Source: Pseudoalteromonas arabiensis
Lineage (GTDB): Bacteria; Pseudomonadota; Gammaproteobacteria; Enterobacterales; Alteromonadaceae
Direction: 5' to 3'
Assembly (NCBI RefSeq): GCF_001550155.1
Contig: NZ_LRUF01000021.1
Location: forward strand, 186,001 to 250,000
DNA: 64,000 nt
Part shown: positions 46,316-57,898 of the stretch, piece by piece
Layout: each line of letters begins with the position of its first letter
How positions within the stretch are numbered: the first letter of the stretch is position 1
Notes under the pieces: model-generated
The model's input: only the letters and a program-made list of their open reading frames with translations
The model's database searches: none
Told to the model about the DNA's origin: nothing
Translations under genes and position numbers: made by a program

Positions 46316-47025
46316 CAGACCAGTTTCTCAAAGTGAAGAATGTAATTAACACTGACATCATCATTTAAGCTGTACTGCTTAGAGAACGGATTATAGGTAA
46401 GGCCTGTACTGGCTCTTACTTTTAAGCCTGCCTCTTCTGCCCATGCAATAAGCTGTGCAGGTTTTATAAACTTCTTGTGGTCATGAGTACCTTCGGGCAC
46501 CATTTTTAAAAGCTTTTCAGCGCCAACAATGGCAAATAAGTATGCTTTCGGGGTTTTATTTAATGTTGAAAAGAACACATCGGCGCCCGGTTTGGCAAGT
46601 TCTGCTACAGCACGAATAATAGAAGCAGGATCTGGAACATGCTCCAGCATTTCCATACAAGTGATCACATCAAAGCGAGCAGGGTGCTCTTCAGCAAACT
46701 CTTCTGCGGGTACTTTAATATAATCAACGGGCACGCCGGTTTCCAAACTGTGTAGTTTGGCAACGGTTAATGGCTCTTGACCCATATCGATGCCGGTCAC
46801 CTTTGCGCCCATACGTGCCATACTTTCACTTAAGATGCCGCCGCCACAGCCAACATCTAAGGTTTCTTTATCAAATAAGCCGCCCACTTTATCGGCAACA
46901 AAATCCAAGCGAAGAGGATTTATTTCATGAAGAGGTTTGAACTCTCCGTCGCGGTCCCACCAACGTTCTGCGATGGCTTCAAACTTTGCAATTTCTGCAT
47001 TATCTACATTTTGATGTTCGGTCAT
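46315..47025 (-). CDS. ubiG: Ubiquinone biosynthesis O-methyltransferase UbiG
   Basis: SAM-dependent methylation of two hydroxyl groups in ubiquinone synthesis. 236 residues from ATG 47025. The frame extends 19 codons further, but AGGAAG upstream of 47025 and the [19 protein letters not shown] start fix the site. Motif [13 protein letters not shown] near 58-69 and [11 protein letters not shown] near 122-132. Divergent from gyrA as in E. coli; coupled to the HAD gene. Confidence 0.96.
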   Translation of the reverse strand: MTEHQNVDNAEIAKFEAIAERWWDRDGEFKPLHEINPLRLDFVADKVGGLFDKETLDVGCGGGILSESMARMGAKVTGIDMGQEPLTVAKLHSLETGVPVDYIKVPAEEFAEEHPARFDVITCMEMLEHVPDPASIIRAVAELAKPGADVFFSTLNKTPKAYLFAIVGAEKLLKMVPEGTHDHKKFIKPAQLIAWAEEAGLKVRASTGLTYNPFSKQYSLNDDVSVNYILHFEKLV

Positions 47026-47201
47026 AAAAAACTTCCTCGTCAATCTGAGGCCATTATATAGGGGTAAATTAATAAATCGCAAAGATTTAGCGCCTGTAAA
47101 TCTAAATAAATTGTGATAGCATGGTCTGGAAATAATAACTAAAGCTCTGAAGACGGCGCTTTGCCTCTTTATGAGTCAATACTGAAGGAATGTGAAATCA
47201 A

Positions 47202-49898
47202 ATGACTGATCTCGCCAATGAAATTCTGCCAGTCAATATTGAAGATGAATTAAAAAATTCCTACCTTGATTACGCGATGAGTGTAATCGTAGGGCGTGCA
47301 TTGCCAGACGTACGTGACGGCTTAAAGCCTGTTCACCGCCGTGTTTTATTCGCAATGAACGAACTCAATAATGATTGGAATAAACCTTACAAGAAATCAG
47401 CACGTGTTGTTGGTGATGTAATCGGTAAGTACCACCCACATGGCGACAGCGCGGTATATGACACCATCGTTCGTATGGCGCAGCCTTTCTCATTACGCTA
47501 TATGCTAGTTGACGGCCAAGGTAACTTTGGTTCTGTTGATGGTGACTCTGCGGCAGCAATGCGTTATACGGAAGTCCGTATGGCGAAAATGTCACATGAA
47601 TTATTAGCTGACTTAGAAAAAGAAACGGTTGATTACGTACCTAACTACGATGGTACTGAGCAAATTCCTGACGTATTACCTACTAAAGTACCTAACTTAT
47701 TAGTAAACGGTTCTTCGGGTATCGCGGTTGGTATGGCGACAAACATTCCACCTCATAACTTAACAGAAGTTATCAATGGTTGTTTAGCGCTTATTCAAAA
47801 CCCTGATATGACAATTGCTGACCTTATTGAATATATCCCAGGTCCAGATTTCCCGACTGCGGCGATTATCAATGGTAAAAAAGGTATTGAGCAAGCGTAC
47901 CTAACGGGTCGTGGTAAAGTTTACATTCGTGCTCGCGCTGAAATCGAAGTGGACGAAAAAACTGGCCGTGAGACGATCATCGTCCACGAAATCCCTTATC
48001 AAGTTAACAAAGCACGCCTTATCGAAAAGATCGCTGAGCTTGTTAAAGATAAGAAGATTGAAGGTATTAGCGCACTACGTGATGAATCAGATAAAGACGG
48101 TATGCGCATCGTTATCGAAATCAAACGTGGTGATGTTGGAGAAGTAATCTTAAATAACCTTTATGCACAAACTCAGTTACAAACTGTGTTTGGTATGAAC
48201 ATGGTTGCACTAGATAACAACCAACCTAAGTGCTTTAACCTTAAAGAAATGCTTGAAGCGTTTATCGTACACCGCCGTGAAGTGGTTACACGTCGTACGG
48301 TATTTGATTTACGTAAAGCCCGTGACCGTGCTCACACGCTTGAAGGCTTAGCGATTGCTCTTGCGAATATCGATCCGATTATTGAACTGATTCGTAAGTC
48401 ACCAACACCAGCAGAAGCAAAAGCAGCATTAACAGCACGCTCATGGGAGCTGGGTACTGTTAAAGCAATGCTTGAAAAAGCAGGTGAAGATAACGTTGCA
48501 CGTCCTGATTGGTTAGCTGATGATTTAGGTATCCGTGACGGTCAATACTATTTATCTGAGCAACAAGCACAAGCAATTCTAGACCTACGTTTACACAAGC
48601 TAACGGGTCTTGAGCATGAAAAGATTTTAGACGAGTACCAAACACTCCTTGATCTTATTGCTGAGCTTTTATTTATACTTTCAAGCCCAGATCGCCTAAT
48701 GGAAGTTATCCGCGACGAGCTAGTAGAAATTAAAGAGCAATATGGTGACGAACGTCGTACTGAAATCAGTGCAGCAGCTCACGATATCAGCCTTGAAGAC
48801 CTAATTAATGAAGAAGACGTTGTTGTAACGCTTTCTCACGAAGGTTACGTTAAGTATCAACCATTATCTGACTACGAAGCACAGCGTCGTGGTGGTAAAG
48901 GTAAGTCAGCAACGAAGATGAAAGATGAAGATTTCATCGAACGTCTATTAGTTGCCAATACACACGATACTATCCTGTGTTTCTCAACGGCAGGTCGCTT
49001 ATACTGGCTTAAAGTATATCAGTTACCACTTGCAAGCCGTGCGGCGCGCGGTAAGCCAATTGTTAACTTATTACCACTTGAAGCGGATGAACGTATTACT
49101 GCTATCTTACCGGTACGTGAGTACGAAGAAGATAAATACATCTTCATGGCGACTGCGTTCGGTACAGTTAAGAAAACACCACTTACAGCATACAGCCGTC
49201 AACGTGCCAGCGGTATCATCGCTGTGAACCTAAATGAAGGCGATAGCCTAATTGGTGTTGATATCACTGATGGCACGAATGAAATCATGCTATTCACTGA
49301 TGCGGGTAAAGTTGTTCGCTTTAAAGAAGCGGAAGAATCAGCTGTCGTTGATGAAAACGGCAATGCAGTTCTAGACGAAAATGGTAACCCAGAAATCCGC
49401 TTCAAAGGTGTACGTCCAATGGGCCGTACAGCGACGGGTGTTCGTGGTATTAAGATGGCAGACGATCAACGCGTGGTGTCATTAATCGTACCTAAGTCAG
49501 ATGGTGCAATCCTCACTGTGACTGAAAATGGTTACGGTAAGCGTACGGCACTTGAAGATTACCCATCGAAGAGCCGTGCAACGCAAGGTGTTGTATCAAT
49601 CAAAGTAAGCGAGCGTAATGGCGCTGTGGTTGGTGCAGTACAAGTTGATGACAACGACGAAATCATGATTATCTCTAATCGCGGTACACTCGTACGTACT
49701 AGGGTTAATGAGGTTTCTACAGTTGGTCGTAATACACAGGGCGTTATTTTGATACGAACTATTGACGAAGAGCAAGTAGTTGGTTTACAACGTATCGAAG
49801 AAATCGAAGTTGATGAGCTTGAAGCCATCGAAGGCGAGGCCGTTGAAGTAGTCGATACAAATCCTGAAGAAACGGGTGATAACCCACCTTCAGAATAA
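47202..49898 (+). CDS. gyrA: DNA gyrase subunit A
   Basis: Breakage-reunion subunit of gyrase. 898 residues (E. coli 875). Catalytic Tyr122 in AAMRYTE. The quinolone-resistance region reads [10 protein letters not shown] with Ser83 and Asp87, the sensitive state. The C-terminal beta-pinwheel begins after about 530 with the GyrA box QRRGGKG near 566, needed for negative supercoiling. A pinwheel insertion ([15 protein letters not shown]) and an acidic tail account for the extra length. Terminator with UUCG loop follows. Confidence 0.98.
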   Translation: MTDLANEILPVNIEDELKNSYLDYAMSVIVGRALPDVRDGLKPVHRRVLFAMNELNNDWNKPYKKSARVVGDVIGKYHPHGDSAVYDTIVRMAQPFSLRYMLVDGQGNFGSVDGDSAAAMRYTEVRMAKMSHELLADLEKETVDYVPNYDGTEQIPDVLPTKVPNLLVNGSSGIAVGMATNIPPHNLTEVINGCLALIQNPDMTIADLIEYIPGPDFPTAAIINGKKGIEQAYLTGRGKVYIRARAEIEVDEKTGRETIIVHEIPYQVNKARLIEKIAELVKDKKIEGISALRDESDKDGMRIVIEIKRGDVGEVILNNLYAQTQLQTVFGMNMVALDNNQPKCFNLKEMLEAFIVHRREVVTRRTVFDLRKARDRAHTLEGLAIALANIDPIIELIRKSPTPAEAKAALTARSWELGTVKAMLEKAGEDNVARPDWLADDLGIRDGQYYLSEQQAQAILDLRLHKLTGLEHEKILDEYQTLLDLIAELLFILSSPDRLMEVIRDELVEIKEQYGDERRTEISAAAHDISLEDLINEEDVVVTLSHEGYVKYQPLSDYEAQRRGGKGKSATKMKDEDFIERLLVANTHDTILCFSTAGRLYWLKVYQLPLASRAARGKPIVNLLPLEADERITAILPVREYEEDKYIFMATAFGTVKKTPLTAYSRQRASGIIAVNLNEGDSLIGVDITDGTNEIMLFTDAGKVVRFKEAEESAVVDENGNAVLDENGNPEIRFKGVRPMGRTATGVRGIKMADDQRVVSLIVPKSDGAILTVTENGYGKRTALEDYPSKSRATQGVVSIKVSERNGAVVGAVQVDDNDEIMIISNRGTLVRTRVNEVSTVGRNTQGVILIRTIDEEQVVGLQRIEEIEVDELEAIEGEAVEVVDTNPEETGDNPPSE

Positions 49899-49907
49899 CA
49901 TTGATTT

Positions 49908-49933
49908 AAAAAGCGGCTTCGGCCGCTTTTTTT
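49908..49933 (+). terminator. Intrinsic terminator of gyrA
   Basis: AAAAAGCGGC TTCG GCCGCTTTTT plus further T; a stable UUCG tetraloop. Confidence 0.95.
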
Positions 49934-49967
49934 ATTAGCACTATAATTACTGGAATGAGGCAAAGTA

Positions 49968-51056
49968 ATGACTAAATATAATTTTTGTGCAGGACCGGCA
50001 ATGCTGCCGCCGGCAGTAATGCAAAAAGCACAAAAAGAATTTATAGATTGGCAAGGTTTAGGTGTATCTGTGATGGAAATCAGCCATCGCAGTAGTGATT
50101 TCATAGAGCTCACAGCTAAATGTGAAGCTAGCCTGCGTCGTTTAATGAATATTAGCGATGAATTTGAAGTGTTATTTATGCACGGTGGTGGCCGTGGTCA
50201 ATTTAGCGCTGTGCCATTGAATCTTCACCTTAATGATAAAACCGCCGTTTATTGTGAAAACGGTGTATGGTCGAAAGGTGCGACACAAGAAGCCGCAAAA
50301 TTTACTGCTGTTGAAAGCATCAATGTTCGTGATGATGAGCAGCAAAATGGCCAGTTTTCTATCAAACCAGCGAGCAGCTGGGAATTACCTGCGGATGCAT
50401 CGTACATTCACTATTGCCCAAATGAAACCGTAGATGGTATTGAAATTTTTGATGTGCCTTCACATCCATCAGCCCCCATTGTGGCTGACATGTCTTCGAC
50501 TATTTTATCGCGTGAAATTGATGTGAATCAGTTTGATCTTATTTACGCTGGTGCACAAAAGAATATCGGTCCGTCTGGCTTATCGATTGTTATTATCCGC
50601 AAAACGCTACTTGAGCGCGAGGGCCTTGCAAAGCCAGGTATTCTTGATTACGCATTAGAAGCAAAACAAGGCAGTATGTATAACACGCCACCTACATTTG
50701 CGTGGTACTTAGCAGCTGAAGTCTTTGAATGGCTTGAAGCAAATGGCGGCGTTAAAGCCATGGAAGAGCAAAATATCGCAAAAGCAGAGCTACTTTACAA
50801 TTTTATTGATAACTCTGATTTTTATAATAATAAAGTTGCTAAGCATTGCCGTTCACGTATGAACGTACCGTTTTGGTTAAACGACGAATCGCTTAATGAC
50901 AAGTTTATCATTGAGTCAAAAGAAGCAGGCTTATTAGCTCTTGAAGGCCACCGTATTGTCGGTGGTATGCGTGCAAGTATCTATAACGCGATGCCGTTAG
51001 AAGGTGTTCAAGCTTTGGTTAATTTTATGGATAAATTCGCCAAGGAGAACAGCTAA
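49968..51056 (+). CDS. serC: Phosphoserine aminotransferase
   Basis: PLP enzyme of serine (3-phosphohydroxypyruvate) and, in E. coli, pyridoxal phosphate synthesis. 362 residues. [14 protein letters not shown] at the N terminus, [16 protein letters not shown] near 66-81 and the Schiff-base Lys near 197 in [12 protein letters not shown]. Only 2 bp before aroA: the classic serC-aroA operon linking serine and chorismate. Confidence 0.97.
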   Translation: MTKYNFCAGPAMLPPAVMQKAQKEFIDWQGLGVSVMEISHRSSDFIELTAKCEASLRRLMNISDEFEVLFMHGGGRGQFSAVPLNLHLNDKTAVYCENGVWSKGATQEAAKFTAVESINVRDDEQQNGQFSIKPASSWELPADASYIHYCPNETVDGIEIFDVPSHPSAPIVADMSSTILSREIDVNQFDLIYAGAQKNIGPSGLSIVIIRKTLLEREGLAKPGILDYALEAKQGSMYNTPPTFAWYLAAEVFEWLEANGGVKAMEEQNIAKAELLYNFIDNSDFYNNKVAKHCRSRMNVPFWLNDESLNDKFIIESKEAGLLALEGHRIVGGMRASIYNAMPLEGVQALVNFMDKFAKENS

Positions 51057-51058
51057 TT

Positions 51059-52339
51059 ATGGAACAGCTTCGTCTTGAACCGATTACAAAGGTAAATGGC
51101 AGTGTGACACTGCCTGGCTCAAAAAGTTTATCAAACCGTATTTTACTGTTAACAGCGCTGGCAGAGGGCACCACAGTTGTAGAAAACCTACTTGATAGTG
51201 ATGACATTCGTCATATGTTAGGTGCACTAAAACTTTTAGGCGTTAATGTATCGCTTAATGAAGATAAAACAGTGGCAACTGTCGAAGGTGTTGCCGGTAA
51301 ATTTAAAACACCTAGCGAGCCGCTATTTTTAGGCAATGCCGGTACTGCTTATCGTCCACTTACAGCTGTTTTAGCTGCTGTTGAAGGCGAATACCAACTG
51401 GTGGGTGAGCCTCGTATGGAAGAGCGCCCAATCGGCCATTTGGTTGATGCGCTACAAGCACTTGGCGGTGATGTTGAATACCTAAAAAGCAAAGATTATC
51501 CACCACTGGCCATTAAAGGCGGCAAAATCAACGGTGGTAAAGTTGACATTGATGGCAGCATTTCAAGTCAATTTTTAACTGCATTATTAATGGCAGCCCC
51601 GCTATTTAATGGCGACACAGAAATCACTATTAAAGGCACCTTGGTATCAAAACCTTATATCGATATCACCCTTGATGTGATGAAGCGTTTTGGCGTTACT
51701 GTGAGCCATGACAATTACGAAACGTTTTACGTTAAAGGCTGTCAACAGTATCAAGCACTTGAACGTATTATGGTTGAAGGGGATGCATCTAGTGCTTCTT
51801 ACTTCGTTGCGGCAGCTGCAATAGCGGGCGGCGAAATTGAGATCAATGGGGTAGGTGCTGCATCTGTTCAAGGCGACATTGGCTTTGCTAAAGTCATGGA
51901 ACAAGTTGGCGCTAAAATCGATTGGTACGATGAAAAGCTGGTGGTTCGTAAGGGAGAGCTTAACGCCGTAGATATTGATGCCAATGCAATCCCAGATGCC
52001 GCAATGACGCTAGCAACTGTTGCGCTTTTTGCAAAAGGTAAAACGGCCATTCGCAACATTTATAACTGGCGCGTGAAAGAAACAGATCGCTTATATGCCA
52101 TGGCCACAGAGCTTCGAAAAGTAGGTGCTGAAGTTGTTGAAGGGGAAGATTTCATCGAAATTACACCACCTAAAACATTTAACGATGTAGCGATTGATAC
52201 CTATAACGATCATCGTATTGCCATGTGCTTTGCGATGGTGGCAGTTGGCGGTAAGCCAATTACCATTAACGATCCTAAGTGTACATACAAAACTTTTCCA
52301 ACGTTTTTCAAAGTACTAGAGTCTGTCTCAACTCAATAA
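51059..52339 (+). CDS. aroA: 3-phosphoshikimate 1-carboxyvinyltransferase (EPSP synthase)
   Basis: Sixth shikimate step, PEP addition to shikimate 3-phosphate. 426 residues, class I like E. coli (427). [22 protein letters not shown] near 19-40 (listed here in part as [10 protein letters not shown]), [13 protein letters not shown] near 94-106 and [10 protein letters not shown] near 385-394. The [10 protein letters not shown] motif has the glyphosate-sensitive-class Gly and Pro. Confidence 0.97.
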   Translation: MEQLRLEPITKVNGSVTLPGSKSLSNRILLLTALAEGTTVVENLLDSDDIRHMLGALKLLGVNVSLNEDKTVATVEGVAGKFKTPSEPLFLGNAGTAYRPLTAVLAAVEGEYQLVGEPRMEERPIGHLVDALQALGGDVEYLKSKDYPPLAIKGGKINGGKVDIDGSISSQFLTALLMAAPLFNGDTEITIKGTLVSKPYIDITLDVMKRFGVTVSHDNYETFYVKGCQQYQALERIMVEGDASSASYFVAAAAIAGGEIEINGVGAASVQGDIGFAKVMEQVGAKIDWYDEKLVVRKGELNAVDIDANAIPDAAMTLATVALFAKGKTAIRNIYNWRVKETDRLYAMATELRKVGAEVVEGEDFIEITPPKTFNDVAIDTYNDHRIAMCFAMVAVGGKPITINDPKCTYKTFPTFFKVLESVSTQ

Positions 52340-52397
52340 AACAGAAGAAAATATAAAAAGTTACACTCTAAATGCGGATCTATTATCAGAACTGACG

Positions 52398-52403
52398 TAT
52401 AAT
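52398..52403 (+). promoter_or_regulatory. Candidate cmk promoter -10
   Basis: TATAAT 41 bp before the cmk start in the 104-bp gap after aroA. No good -35 at 16-18 bp. Confidence 0.4.
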
Positions 52404-52443
52404 ATCGCGGTTTTATTTTGGTGTGCATTGCAGGAGGTTATAA

Positions 52444-53157
52444 ATGCAGGCGTTATCAATGCCCGTTATCACCATAGATGGCCCAAGTGGTTCAGGTAAA
52501 GGAACTGTTTGCCGCTTGTTAGCCGAGAAATTAGGTTGGGATGTATTAGACAGCGGTGCGATTTATCGTGTGTTGTCACTTGCGGCACTCCATCATCAAA
52601 TTGAATTAGACAATGAAGAAGGTCTTGTTCCTCTTGCTGCAAATTTAGATGTGCAATTTTTGGTTGATAGCCAAGCACACACATCGAAAATTATTTTGGA
52701 AGGCGAGGATGTCACAACCACAATTAGAAACGAAGAAGTAGGCGCTGCTGCCTCAAAAGTAGCAGCACTGCCGCGAGTTAGAGAAGCATTGTTACGCCGC
52801 CAGCGAGCATTTAGAACTGAAAATGGTTTAATTGCTGATGGTCGTGATATGGGAACGGTCGTGTTCCCTGATGCACCACTGAAGATATATTTAACTGCCT
52901 CTGCTGAGGAGCGCGCGCGTCGACGTTTTACAGAGTTGAACGAACGTGGTCTAGATGTTACACTAAGTGGTCTACTTGAGGATATAAAGGCGCGTGATCA
53001 TCGCGATATGAATCGTGAAGTTGCGCCGCTTGTACCTGCAGATGACGCCATTGAAATCGACACAAGTGATTTTAATGCAATGCAAGTGTTTGATAAAGTT
53101 GTAACTTTGTTAGATGAAGCCGTGCTTGCAGGTAAGCTTCCTAAAGCTAAAAAGTAA
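52444..53157 (+). CDS. cmk: Cytidylate kinase
   Basis: Phosphorylates CMP and dCMP. 237 residues. P-loop [10 protein letters not shown] at 12-21, LDSGAIYR near 35-42 and [12 protein letters not shown] near 137-148. The start at 52444 is set by AGGAGG 6 nt upstream, giving five extra residues before MPVITIDG. Upstream of rpsA as in most gammaproteobacteria. Confidence 0.97.
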   Translation: MQALSMPVITIDGPSGSGKGTVCRLLAEKLGWDVLDSGAIYRVLSLAALHHQIELDNEEGLVPLAANLDVQFLVDSQAHTSKIILEGEDVTTTIRNEEVGAAASKVAALPRVREALLRRQRAFRTENGLIADGRDMGTVVFPDAPLKIYLTASAEERARRRFTELNERGLDVTLSGLLEDIKARDHRDMNREVAPLVPADDAIEIDTSDFNAMQVFDKVVTLLDEAVLAGKLPKAKK

Positions 53158-53249
53158 ATTTTTAAGGTGCCGGCAGGAGGCCAGTGCTATTTTAACAACC
53201 CCATGCAGCATGGTTGCTAATTGGTTATTTAATTATTTAGAGACGTATA
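53158..53249 (+). promoter_or_regulatory. rpsA leader, probable S1 autoregulatory region
   Basis: 92 bp between cmk and rpsA. It has a GCAGGAGGCC segment not placed at a start codon, a hairpin CAACCCCATG..GCATGGTTG (53196-53216), and only a weak GAG before the rpsA ATG. In E. coli S1 represses its own structured, Shine-Dalgarno-poor leader; here this is inferred. Confidence 0.5.
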
Positions 53250-54917
53250 ATGTCAGAAAATTTTGCGCAGTTATTTGAAGAAAGCCTAAAGGGTTTTGAA
53301 GCAGAGCAAGGCTCTATCGTTAAAGGTACAGTTATCTCAATCGAGAACAACATCGTACTTGTTGATGCTGGTCTTAAATCTGAGAGTGCAATCCCTGCTG
53401 AGCAATTCAAAAATGCTGCTGGTGAACTAGAAGTTGCTGTTGGCGACGAAGTAGATGTTGCACTAGATGCAATCGAAGACGGTTTCGGTGAAACTATCCT
53501 TTCTCGTGAGAAAGCGAAGCGTCACGAAGCGTGGATCCGTCTTGAGAAAGCGTGTGAAGAGCAAGAAACTGTTACTGGTGTTATCAACGGTAAAGTTAAA
53601 GGCGGTTTCACTGTTGAAGTTGATTCAATCCGTGCTTTCCTACCTGGTTCACTTGTTGATGTTCGTCCAGTACGTGACACAACTCACCTTGAAGGTAAAG
53701 AGCTTGAGTTCAAAGTAATCAAGCTTGACCAAAAACGTAACAACGTTGTTGTTTCTCGCCGTGCAGTTATCGAATCAGAAAACTCACAAGAGCGTGAAGA
53801 ACTTCTTGCTAACCTTGTTGAAGGTCAAGAAGTTAAAGGTATCGTTAAGAACCTTACTGACTACGGTGCGTTCGTTGACCTTGGTGGTGTTGACGGTCTA
53901 CTACACATCACAGACATGGCGTGGAAGCGTGTTAAGCACCCTTCAGAAATCGTTAATGTTGGCGACGAAATCGCAGTTAAAGTTCTTAAATTCGACAAAG
54001 AGAAGACTCGTGTATCTCTAGGCCTTAAACAGCTTGGCGAAGATCCATGGGCAGCTATCGCTGGTCGTTACCCAGAAGGTTCTAAGCTTTCTGGTCGTGT
54101 AACTAACCTTACTGACTACGGTTGTTTCGTTGAAATCGAAGAAGGCGTAGAAGGTCTAGTACACGTTTCTGAAATGGATTGGACTAACAAGAACATCCAC
54201 CCTTCAAAAGTTGTTTCACTAGGTGACACTGTTGAAGTTATGGTTCTTGAAATCGACGAAGAGCGTCGTCGTATTTCTCTTGGTCTTAAGCAATGTATTG
54301 CTAACCCATGGCAAGAATTTGCTCGTCTACAAAACAAAGGCGACCAAGTTACTGGTAAGATCAAATCAATCACTGACTTCGGTATCTTCATCGGTCTTGA
54401 AGGCGGTATTGACGGTCTTGTTCACCTTTCAGACATTTCTTGGAACACGCCAGGCGAAGAAGCTGTACGTGAATTCAAGAAAGGCGACGAAATCACTGCT
54501 ATCGTATTGCAAGTTGACCCAGAGCGTGAGCGTATCTCTCTAGGCGTTAAGCAAATCGAAGCTGACCCTTTCAATAACTACCTGGACGCAAACAAAAAAG
54601 GTGCTATTGTTAAAGGTAAAGTGACTGAAGTTGATGCGAAAGGCGCAACTGTTGAGCTAATCGAAGGCGTTGAAGGTTACATCCGTGTAGCTGATATCGC
54701 TCAAGAGCGTGTTGAAGATGCTACAACTGTAGTTTCTGAAGGCGACGAAATCGAAGCGAAATACGTTGGTGTTGATCGTAAGAACCGCACTTTAAGCTTA
54801 TCAGTTAAAGCTCTTTTCGAAGCAGAAGAGAAAGAAGTACTAGAGAAGCTTAAGAAAGAAGAGCCTGCGTTCGAAAACGCAATGGCTGCAGCATTCAAAA
54901 ATGCTCAAAAAGACTAA
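53250..54917 (+). CDS. rpsA: 30S ribosomal protein S1
   Basis: Binds mRNA on the 30S subunit and unwinds structured starts. 555 residues (E. coli 557). Six S1/OB repeats; the repeats 3-6 are obvious from [60 protein letters not shown] and the less similar sixth repeat with [11 protein letters not shown]. Codon use is strongly biased, as for a highly expressed gene. Followed by ihfB after a hairpin. Confidence 0.98.
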   Translation: MSENFAQLFEESLKGFEAEQGSIVKGTVISIENNIVLVDAGLKSESAIPAEQFKNAAGELEVAVGDEVDVALDAIEDGFGETILSREKAKRHEAWIRLEKACEEQETVTGVINGKVKGGFTVEVDSIRAFLPGSLVDVRPVRDTTHLEGKELEFKVIKLDQKRNNVVVSRRAVIESENSQEREELLANLVEGQEVKGIVKNLTDYGAFVDLGGVDGLLHITDMAWKRVKHPSEIVNVGDEIAVKVLKFDKEKTRVSLGLKQLGEDPWAAIAGRYPEGSKLSGRVTNLTDYGCFVEIEEGVEGLVHVSEMDWTNKNIHPSKVVSLGDTVEVMVLEIDEERRRISLGLKQCIANPWQEFARLQNKGDQVTGKIKSITDFGIFIGLEGGIDGLVHLSDISWNTPGEEAVREFKKGDEITAIVLQVDPERERISLGVKQIEADPFNNYLDANKKGAIVKGKVTEVDAKGATVELIEGVEGYIRVADIAQERVEDATTVVSEGDEIEAKYVGVDRKNRTLSLSVKALFEAEEKEVLEKLKKEEPAFENAMAAAFKNAQKD

Positions 54918-54933
54918 TCAATAGTCTTTAATT

Positions 54934-54955
54934 GGAAGGGCAGTTTTGCCCTTCC
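54934..54955 (+). terminator. Hairpin between rpsA and ihfB
   Basis: GGAAGGGC agtttt GCCCTTCC then TTTAT. An incomplete T-run, so a partial terminator or attenuator for ihfB. Confidence 0.6.
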
Positions 54956-54979
54956 TTTATCTCTTTTTAAGGAAACGTT

Positions 54980-55267
54980 ATGACTAAGTCAGAATTGATA
55001 GAACAACTAGCTGAACAACATGCACATATCCCAGTGAAAGATGTTGAAAATGCCGTTAAAGAAATTCTTGAACAAATGGCCGGTTCATTATCTAGCTCAG
55101 ATCGTATTGAGATCCGTGGCTTTGGAAGTTTCTCATTGCATTATCGTTCTCCACGCACAGGTCGTAATCCAAAGACTGGCGAAACAGTTGAGTTAGACGG
55201 TAAGCACGTACCACATTTTAAACCAGGTAAAGAATTACGTGATCGCGTAAATGAGAGTATTGCCTAG
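54980..55267 (+). CDS. ihfB: Integration host factor subunit beta
   Basis: DNA-bending nucleoid protein, partner of IhfA. 95 residues. HU/IHF fold with the [20 protein letters not shown] arm, whose Pro inserts into DNA, and the C-terminal GKELRDRVN helix. AAGGAAA lies 5-8 nt before ATG. Confidence 0.97.
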   Translation: MTKSELIEQLAEQHAHIPVKDVENAVKEILEQMAGSLSSSDRIEIRGFGSFSLHYRSPRTGRNPKTGETVELDGKHVPHFKPGKELRDRVNESIA

Positions 55268-55287
55268 TTTTATACAGGAGTAGTTAC

Positions 55288-55569
55288 TTGTTTAGGGTAT
55301 TAAAAATTGTATTAATAGCGCTGTGTTTATTTATTGCGTTTGTACTTGGTTCACAAAATCCACAATTGGTGCAAATCAACTATTTAATTGCCAGTAATAC
55401 GTTGCCCTTAGCTGTTGTAATAAGTATCTGCTTTGTTTTAGGTGTCGCCATTGGTTGTTTTATAAGCTTTACACTGTTTTCGCAGTTAAAGTGGCAAAAT
55501 TATCGCTTAAAGAAAAAGTTAGCGCCTGAAAAAAACAATAAAAAGCTTGTTGCTAATAAAGACACCTAA
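55288..55569 (+). CDS. lapA: LPS assembly protein A domain protein LapA (YciS)
   Basis: 93 residues, two membrane helices (about 4-23 and 39-64) with GSQNPQLVQINYLIA between, then a basic cytoplasmic tail. Partner of LapB in LPS control. TTG start at 55288 with AGGAG about 11 nt upstream; the start is the least certain part. 2 bp before lapB. Confidence 0.88.
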   Translation: MFRVLKIVLIALCLFIAFVLGSQNPQLVQINYLIASNTLPLAVVISICFVLGVAIGCFISFTLFSQLKWQNYRLKKKLAPEKNNKKLVANKDT

Positions 55570-55571
55570 TC

Positions 55572-56708
55572 ATGATTGAGCTTCTGTTTTTACTTTTACC
55601 CGTTGCAGCCGGTTACGGTTGGATAATGGGTAAAAACAGTGCTAAAAACCAAGCTCATCAGCTTAATAGACAAATCACCTCTGAATATTCTAAAGGCCTT
55701 AAATTTCTCTTAGACAGAGAAGAAGATCAAGGCTTAGAACACCTTATTAATCTACTTGAAGTCGCTGCTGATTCAGTTGAACACTACTCAACACTTGCAA
55801 CCATGTTCCGCCGCCGTGGCGAGCTTGACCGCGCAATTAAAATTCATGAGCTATTATTAAAACACCCAAGCCTTGATGAGCAACAAGCTGCTACTAGCCG
55901 ACTTGAGCTTGCAGAAGATTATATTATGGCAGGCTTATTAGATGGTGCAGAAGAACACTTAGTTTGGCTTGTAAAGGCAGGAAACAAAGACGCGTTAGAG
56001 CCAATTATTAATCTTTATTCACAAACCCGTGAATGGGAAAAAGGCATCAATATGTACGAGGCGCACAGTGATTTGTTCACTAAGCCTCAGCATATAAAAG
56101 CCATTGCCAACTTTTACTGTGAAGCGGCCTTACAAGATAATGATACGCAAATTATGCGTAAAGCCATTAGCTTAAACCACAAAGCTATTCGCCCATTGTA
56201 TGAGCTTGGCCACAGTGCATTTATTAAAGAAGACTACGTAAAAGCAATCTACTATTGGCGTGAGCTAATTTGCCAATTTACCTTTTTTGCCCCTGTATTT
56301 GTTGAACAGCTAGCTATAAGTTACGAAAAGCTTAATTTAACTCATCAATTTCATGAGCTACTCAACGAGTTGCTCGATAAGGGTGGGGTACTTATAAAAA
56401 TAAAACACTGCCAAGCTTTACTAGAACAAGGTCATATTGATCAAGCAATCAAATTTTTAACGGATAGTTTAAAACGTCATCCAACTATCCGTGGCTTTAG
56501 CTTTTTATTACAGCTACTTGCCAAACAAAACAACGATATTAAAGATGTACTCGATCAAATTGATAAGCTAGTAACGTCTTATATCGCAACCAAACCTGAT
56601 TTTCAGTGCCAGCACTGTGGCTTTACCAGTCATACCATTTATTGGGTATGTCCATCTTGTAAGCACTGGGAAACAATTGTTCCAAGCCGTGGCATAGACG
56701 GTTTTTAA
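55572..56708 (+). CDS. lapB: LPS assembly protein LapB (YciM)
   Basis: Membrane-anchored TPR protein that presents LpxC to FtsH, limiting lipid A synthesis. 378 residues. One N-terminal helix (2-20), TPR repeats about 65-320 and a rubredoxin-like zinc module with Cys346, Cys349, Cys360 and Cys363. Directly after lapA and before pyrF as in E. coli. Confidence 0.95.
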   Translation: MIELLFLLLPVAAGYGWIMGKNSAKNQAHQLNRQITSEYSKGLKFLLDREEDQGLEHLINLLEVAADSVEHYSTLATMFRRRGELDRAIKIHELLLKHPSLDEQQAATSRLELAEDYIMAGLLDGAEEHLVWLVKAGNKDALEPIINLYSQTREWEKGINMYEAHSDLFTKPQHIKAIANFYCEAALQDNDTQIMRKAISLNHKAIRPLYELGHSAFIKEDYVKAIYYWRELICQFTFFAPVFVEQLAISYEKLNLTHQFHELLNELLDKGGVLIKIKHCQALLEQGHIDQAIKFLTDSLKRHPTIRGFSFLLQLLAKQNNDIKDVLDQIDKLVTSYIATKPDFQCQHCGFTSHTIYWVCPSCKHWETIVPSRGIDGF

Positions 56709-56740
56709 TTCATATTAGTCCATTAGTTTTTAGGAAAGTT

Positions 56741-57445
56741 ATGTCTGTCGAAGATTCAAAAAAAGTATTAATTGCCCTTGATTATGATGATCAACAAACA
56801 GCTCTTGCGTTTGTAAAGCAATTATCACCTGATGCGTGTCGCCTTAAAGTAGGTAAAGAAATGTTCACGTATTTTGGTCCTAGCTTTGTTAAGGAACTAA
56901 TCGACTTTGGGTTTGATGTATTCTTAGACCTAAAATTTCACGATATTCCAAACACAGTGGCTAAAGCTGTGACAGCGGCTGCAAAAATGGGTGTATGGAT
57001 GGTTAACGTGCATGCCTCTGGTGGCGTTGAAATGATGACTAAAGCAAAACACGCTTTAGAACAGTTTGGTGATGATGCGCCATTACTGATTGCAGTAACT
57101 GTACTAACCAGTATGGATGCCGCAGAGCTTACTCGTTTAGGTGTAGATAAAACCCCAGAAGAGCAAGTAATTTACCTCGCAAAGCTTGCCAAAGAATCAG
57201 GCCTTGATGGGGTAGTGTGCTCAGCACAAGAAGCGAAAAAGCTAAAAGCAGAACTAGGCGCAGACTTTAAACTGGTTACCCCTGGTATTCGTCCTGCAGG
57301 CAGCGATGCAGGTGACCAAAAGCGCATCATGACACCAAAACAAGCTGTAGAAGATGGCAGTGACTATTTAGTTGTAGGCCGCCCAATCACTCAATCGGCA
57401 GACCCAGTTGCAACATTAAAAGAAATTAACGACTCACTAAAATAA
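56741..57445 (+). CDS. pyrF: Orotidine 5'-phosphate decarboxylase
   Basis: Last step of UMP synthesis. 234 residues. The catalytic Lys/Asp network is in [11 protein letters not shown] near 67-77; VHASGG near 93, TPGIRP near 192 and [12 protein letters not shown] near 214-225. AGGAAAG precedes ATG. Ends the lapAB-pyrF set with a strong terminator. Confidence 0.97.
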   Translation: MSVEDSKKVLIALDYDDQQTALAFVKQLSPDACRLKVGKEMFTYFGPSFVKELIDFGFDVFLDLKFHDIPNTVAKAVTAAAKMGVWMVNVHASGGVEMMTKAKHALEQFGDDAPLLIAVTVLTSMDAAELTRLGVDKTPEEQVIYLAKLAKESGLDGVVCSAQEAKKLKAELGADFKLVTPGIRPAGSDAGDQKRIMTPKQAVEDGSDYLVVGRPITQSADPVATLKEINDSLK

Positions 57446-57470
57446 CTTTTGTTATTTTAAAATAGTTTTT

Positions 57471-57521
57471 AAAGAGCATTGTAGGCACGGTTTTTATCGC
57501 GCTAAATACAGTGCTCTTTTT
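57471..57521 (+). terminator. Terminator of pyrF with a long stem
   Basis: 13-bp stem AAAGAGCATTGTA (57471-57483) / TACAGTGCTCTTT (57507-57519), one G-U pair, 23-nt loop, then a short T-run. It marks the end of the core operon before the accessory segment. Confidence 0.8.
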
Positions 57522-57791
57522 GTTTGTGATGTTACCGCTAAATCTTAAACTTAAAATCAATTATTTAACCTGCTTAATTGCTAGGGTAGCAGCCTTTTGA
57601 CGTGTGAAAATAAAGCTGTTAGCTTCTCAGTCCAACAAGCGATTATGCAACATAAACTGCGTGTCGCATAAATACCAAAGTGTTAGGTATTTAAGAGATA
57701 GTTTTAGTTCCTATAAACTTCTAGTGCCACCTTGGTTATATCAATATTTTTAATGGCTGGATTTAAGAAATTTGGTGATGCAGTATATTGA

Positions 57792-57821
57792 TTGACAATA
57801 AAATACCCTAAGCGATATAGT
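57792..57821 (+). promoter_or_regulatory. Strong promoter of the cassette genes
   Basis: Perfect -35 TTGACA (57792-57797), 18 bp, TATAGT (57816-57821). About 70 nt of leader before the metallopeptidase gene, containing a short ORF. Confidence 0.7.
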
Positions 57822-57843
57822 TCTACACTTAAAGGAATCAGGG

Positions 57844-57873
57844 ATGATTGTTAGCTACCTTTTAGTTAAATAA
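57844..57873 (+). CDS. Nine-residue upstream ORF (possible leader peptide)
   Basis: ATG to TAA encoding MIVSYLLVK, with AAGGA 7 nt upstream. It ends 25 bp before the metallopeptidase start. It could be a leader that couples or attenuates translation, or simply chance. Confidence 0.3.
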   Translation: MIVSYLLVK

Positions 57874-57898
57874 TCTCCTAATACCATGGAGTATAAAA

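Larger units (their letters stand above)
57446..57898. other. 453-bp gap: pyrF terminator, cassette boundary, promoter and uORF
   Basis: Holds the pyrF terminator, a short attC-like sequence (57630-57688), the left end of the predicted cassette (GTTAGGT at 57682), a promoter TTGACA-18-TATAGT (57792-57821) and a 9-codon ORF (57844-57873). No other gene seen. Confidence 0.6.

Noticed and set aside
47447..47463. Quinolone-resistance change in gyrA
   Set aside because: Ser83 and Asp87 are both present, the wild-type state.
57885..57887. Alternative ATG start for the metallopeptidase
   Set aside because: It is in a different frame and its reading frame is not the peptidase; ATG 57899 has the GGAG at a workable distance.
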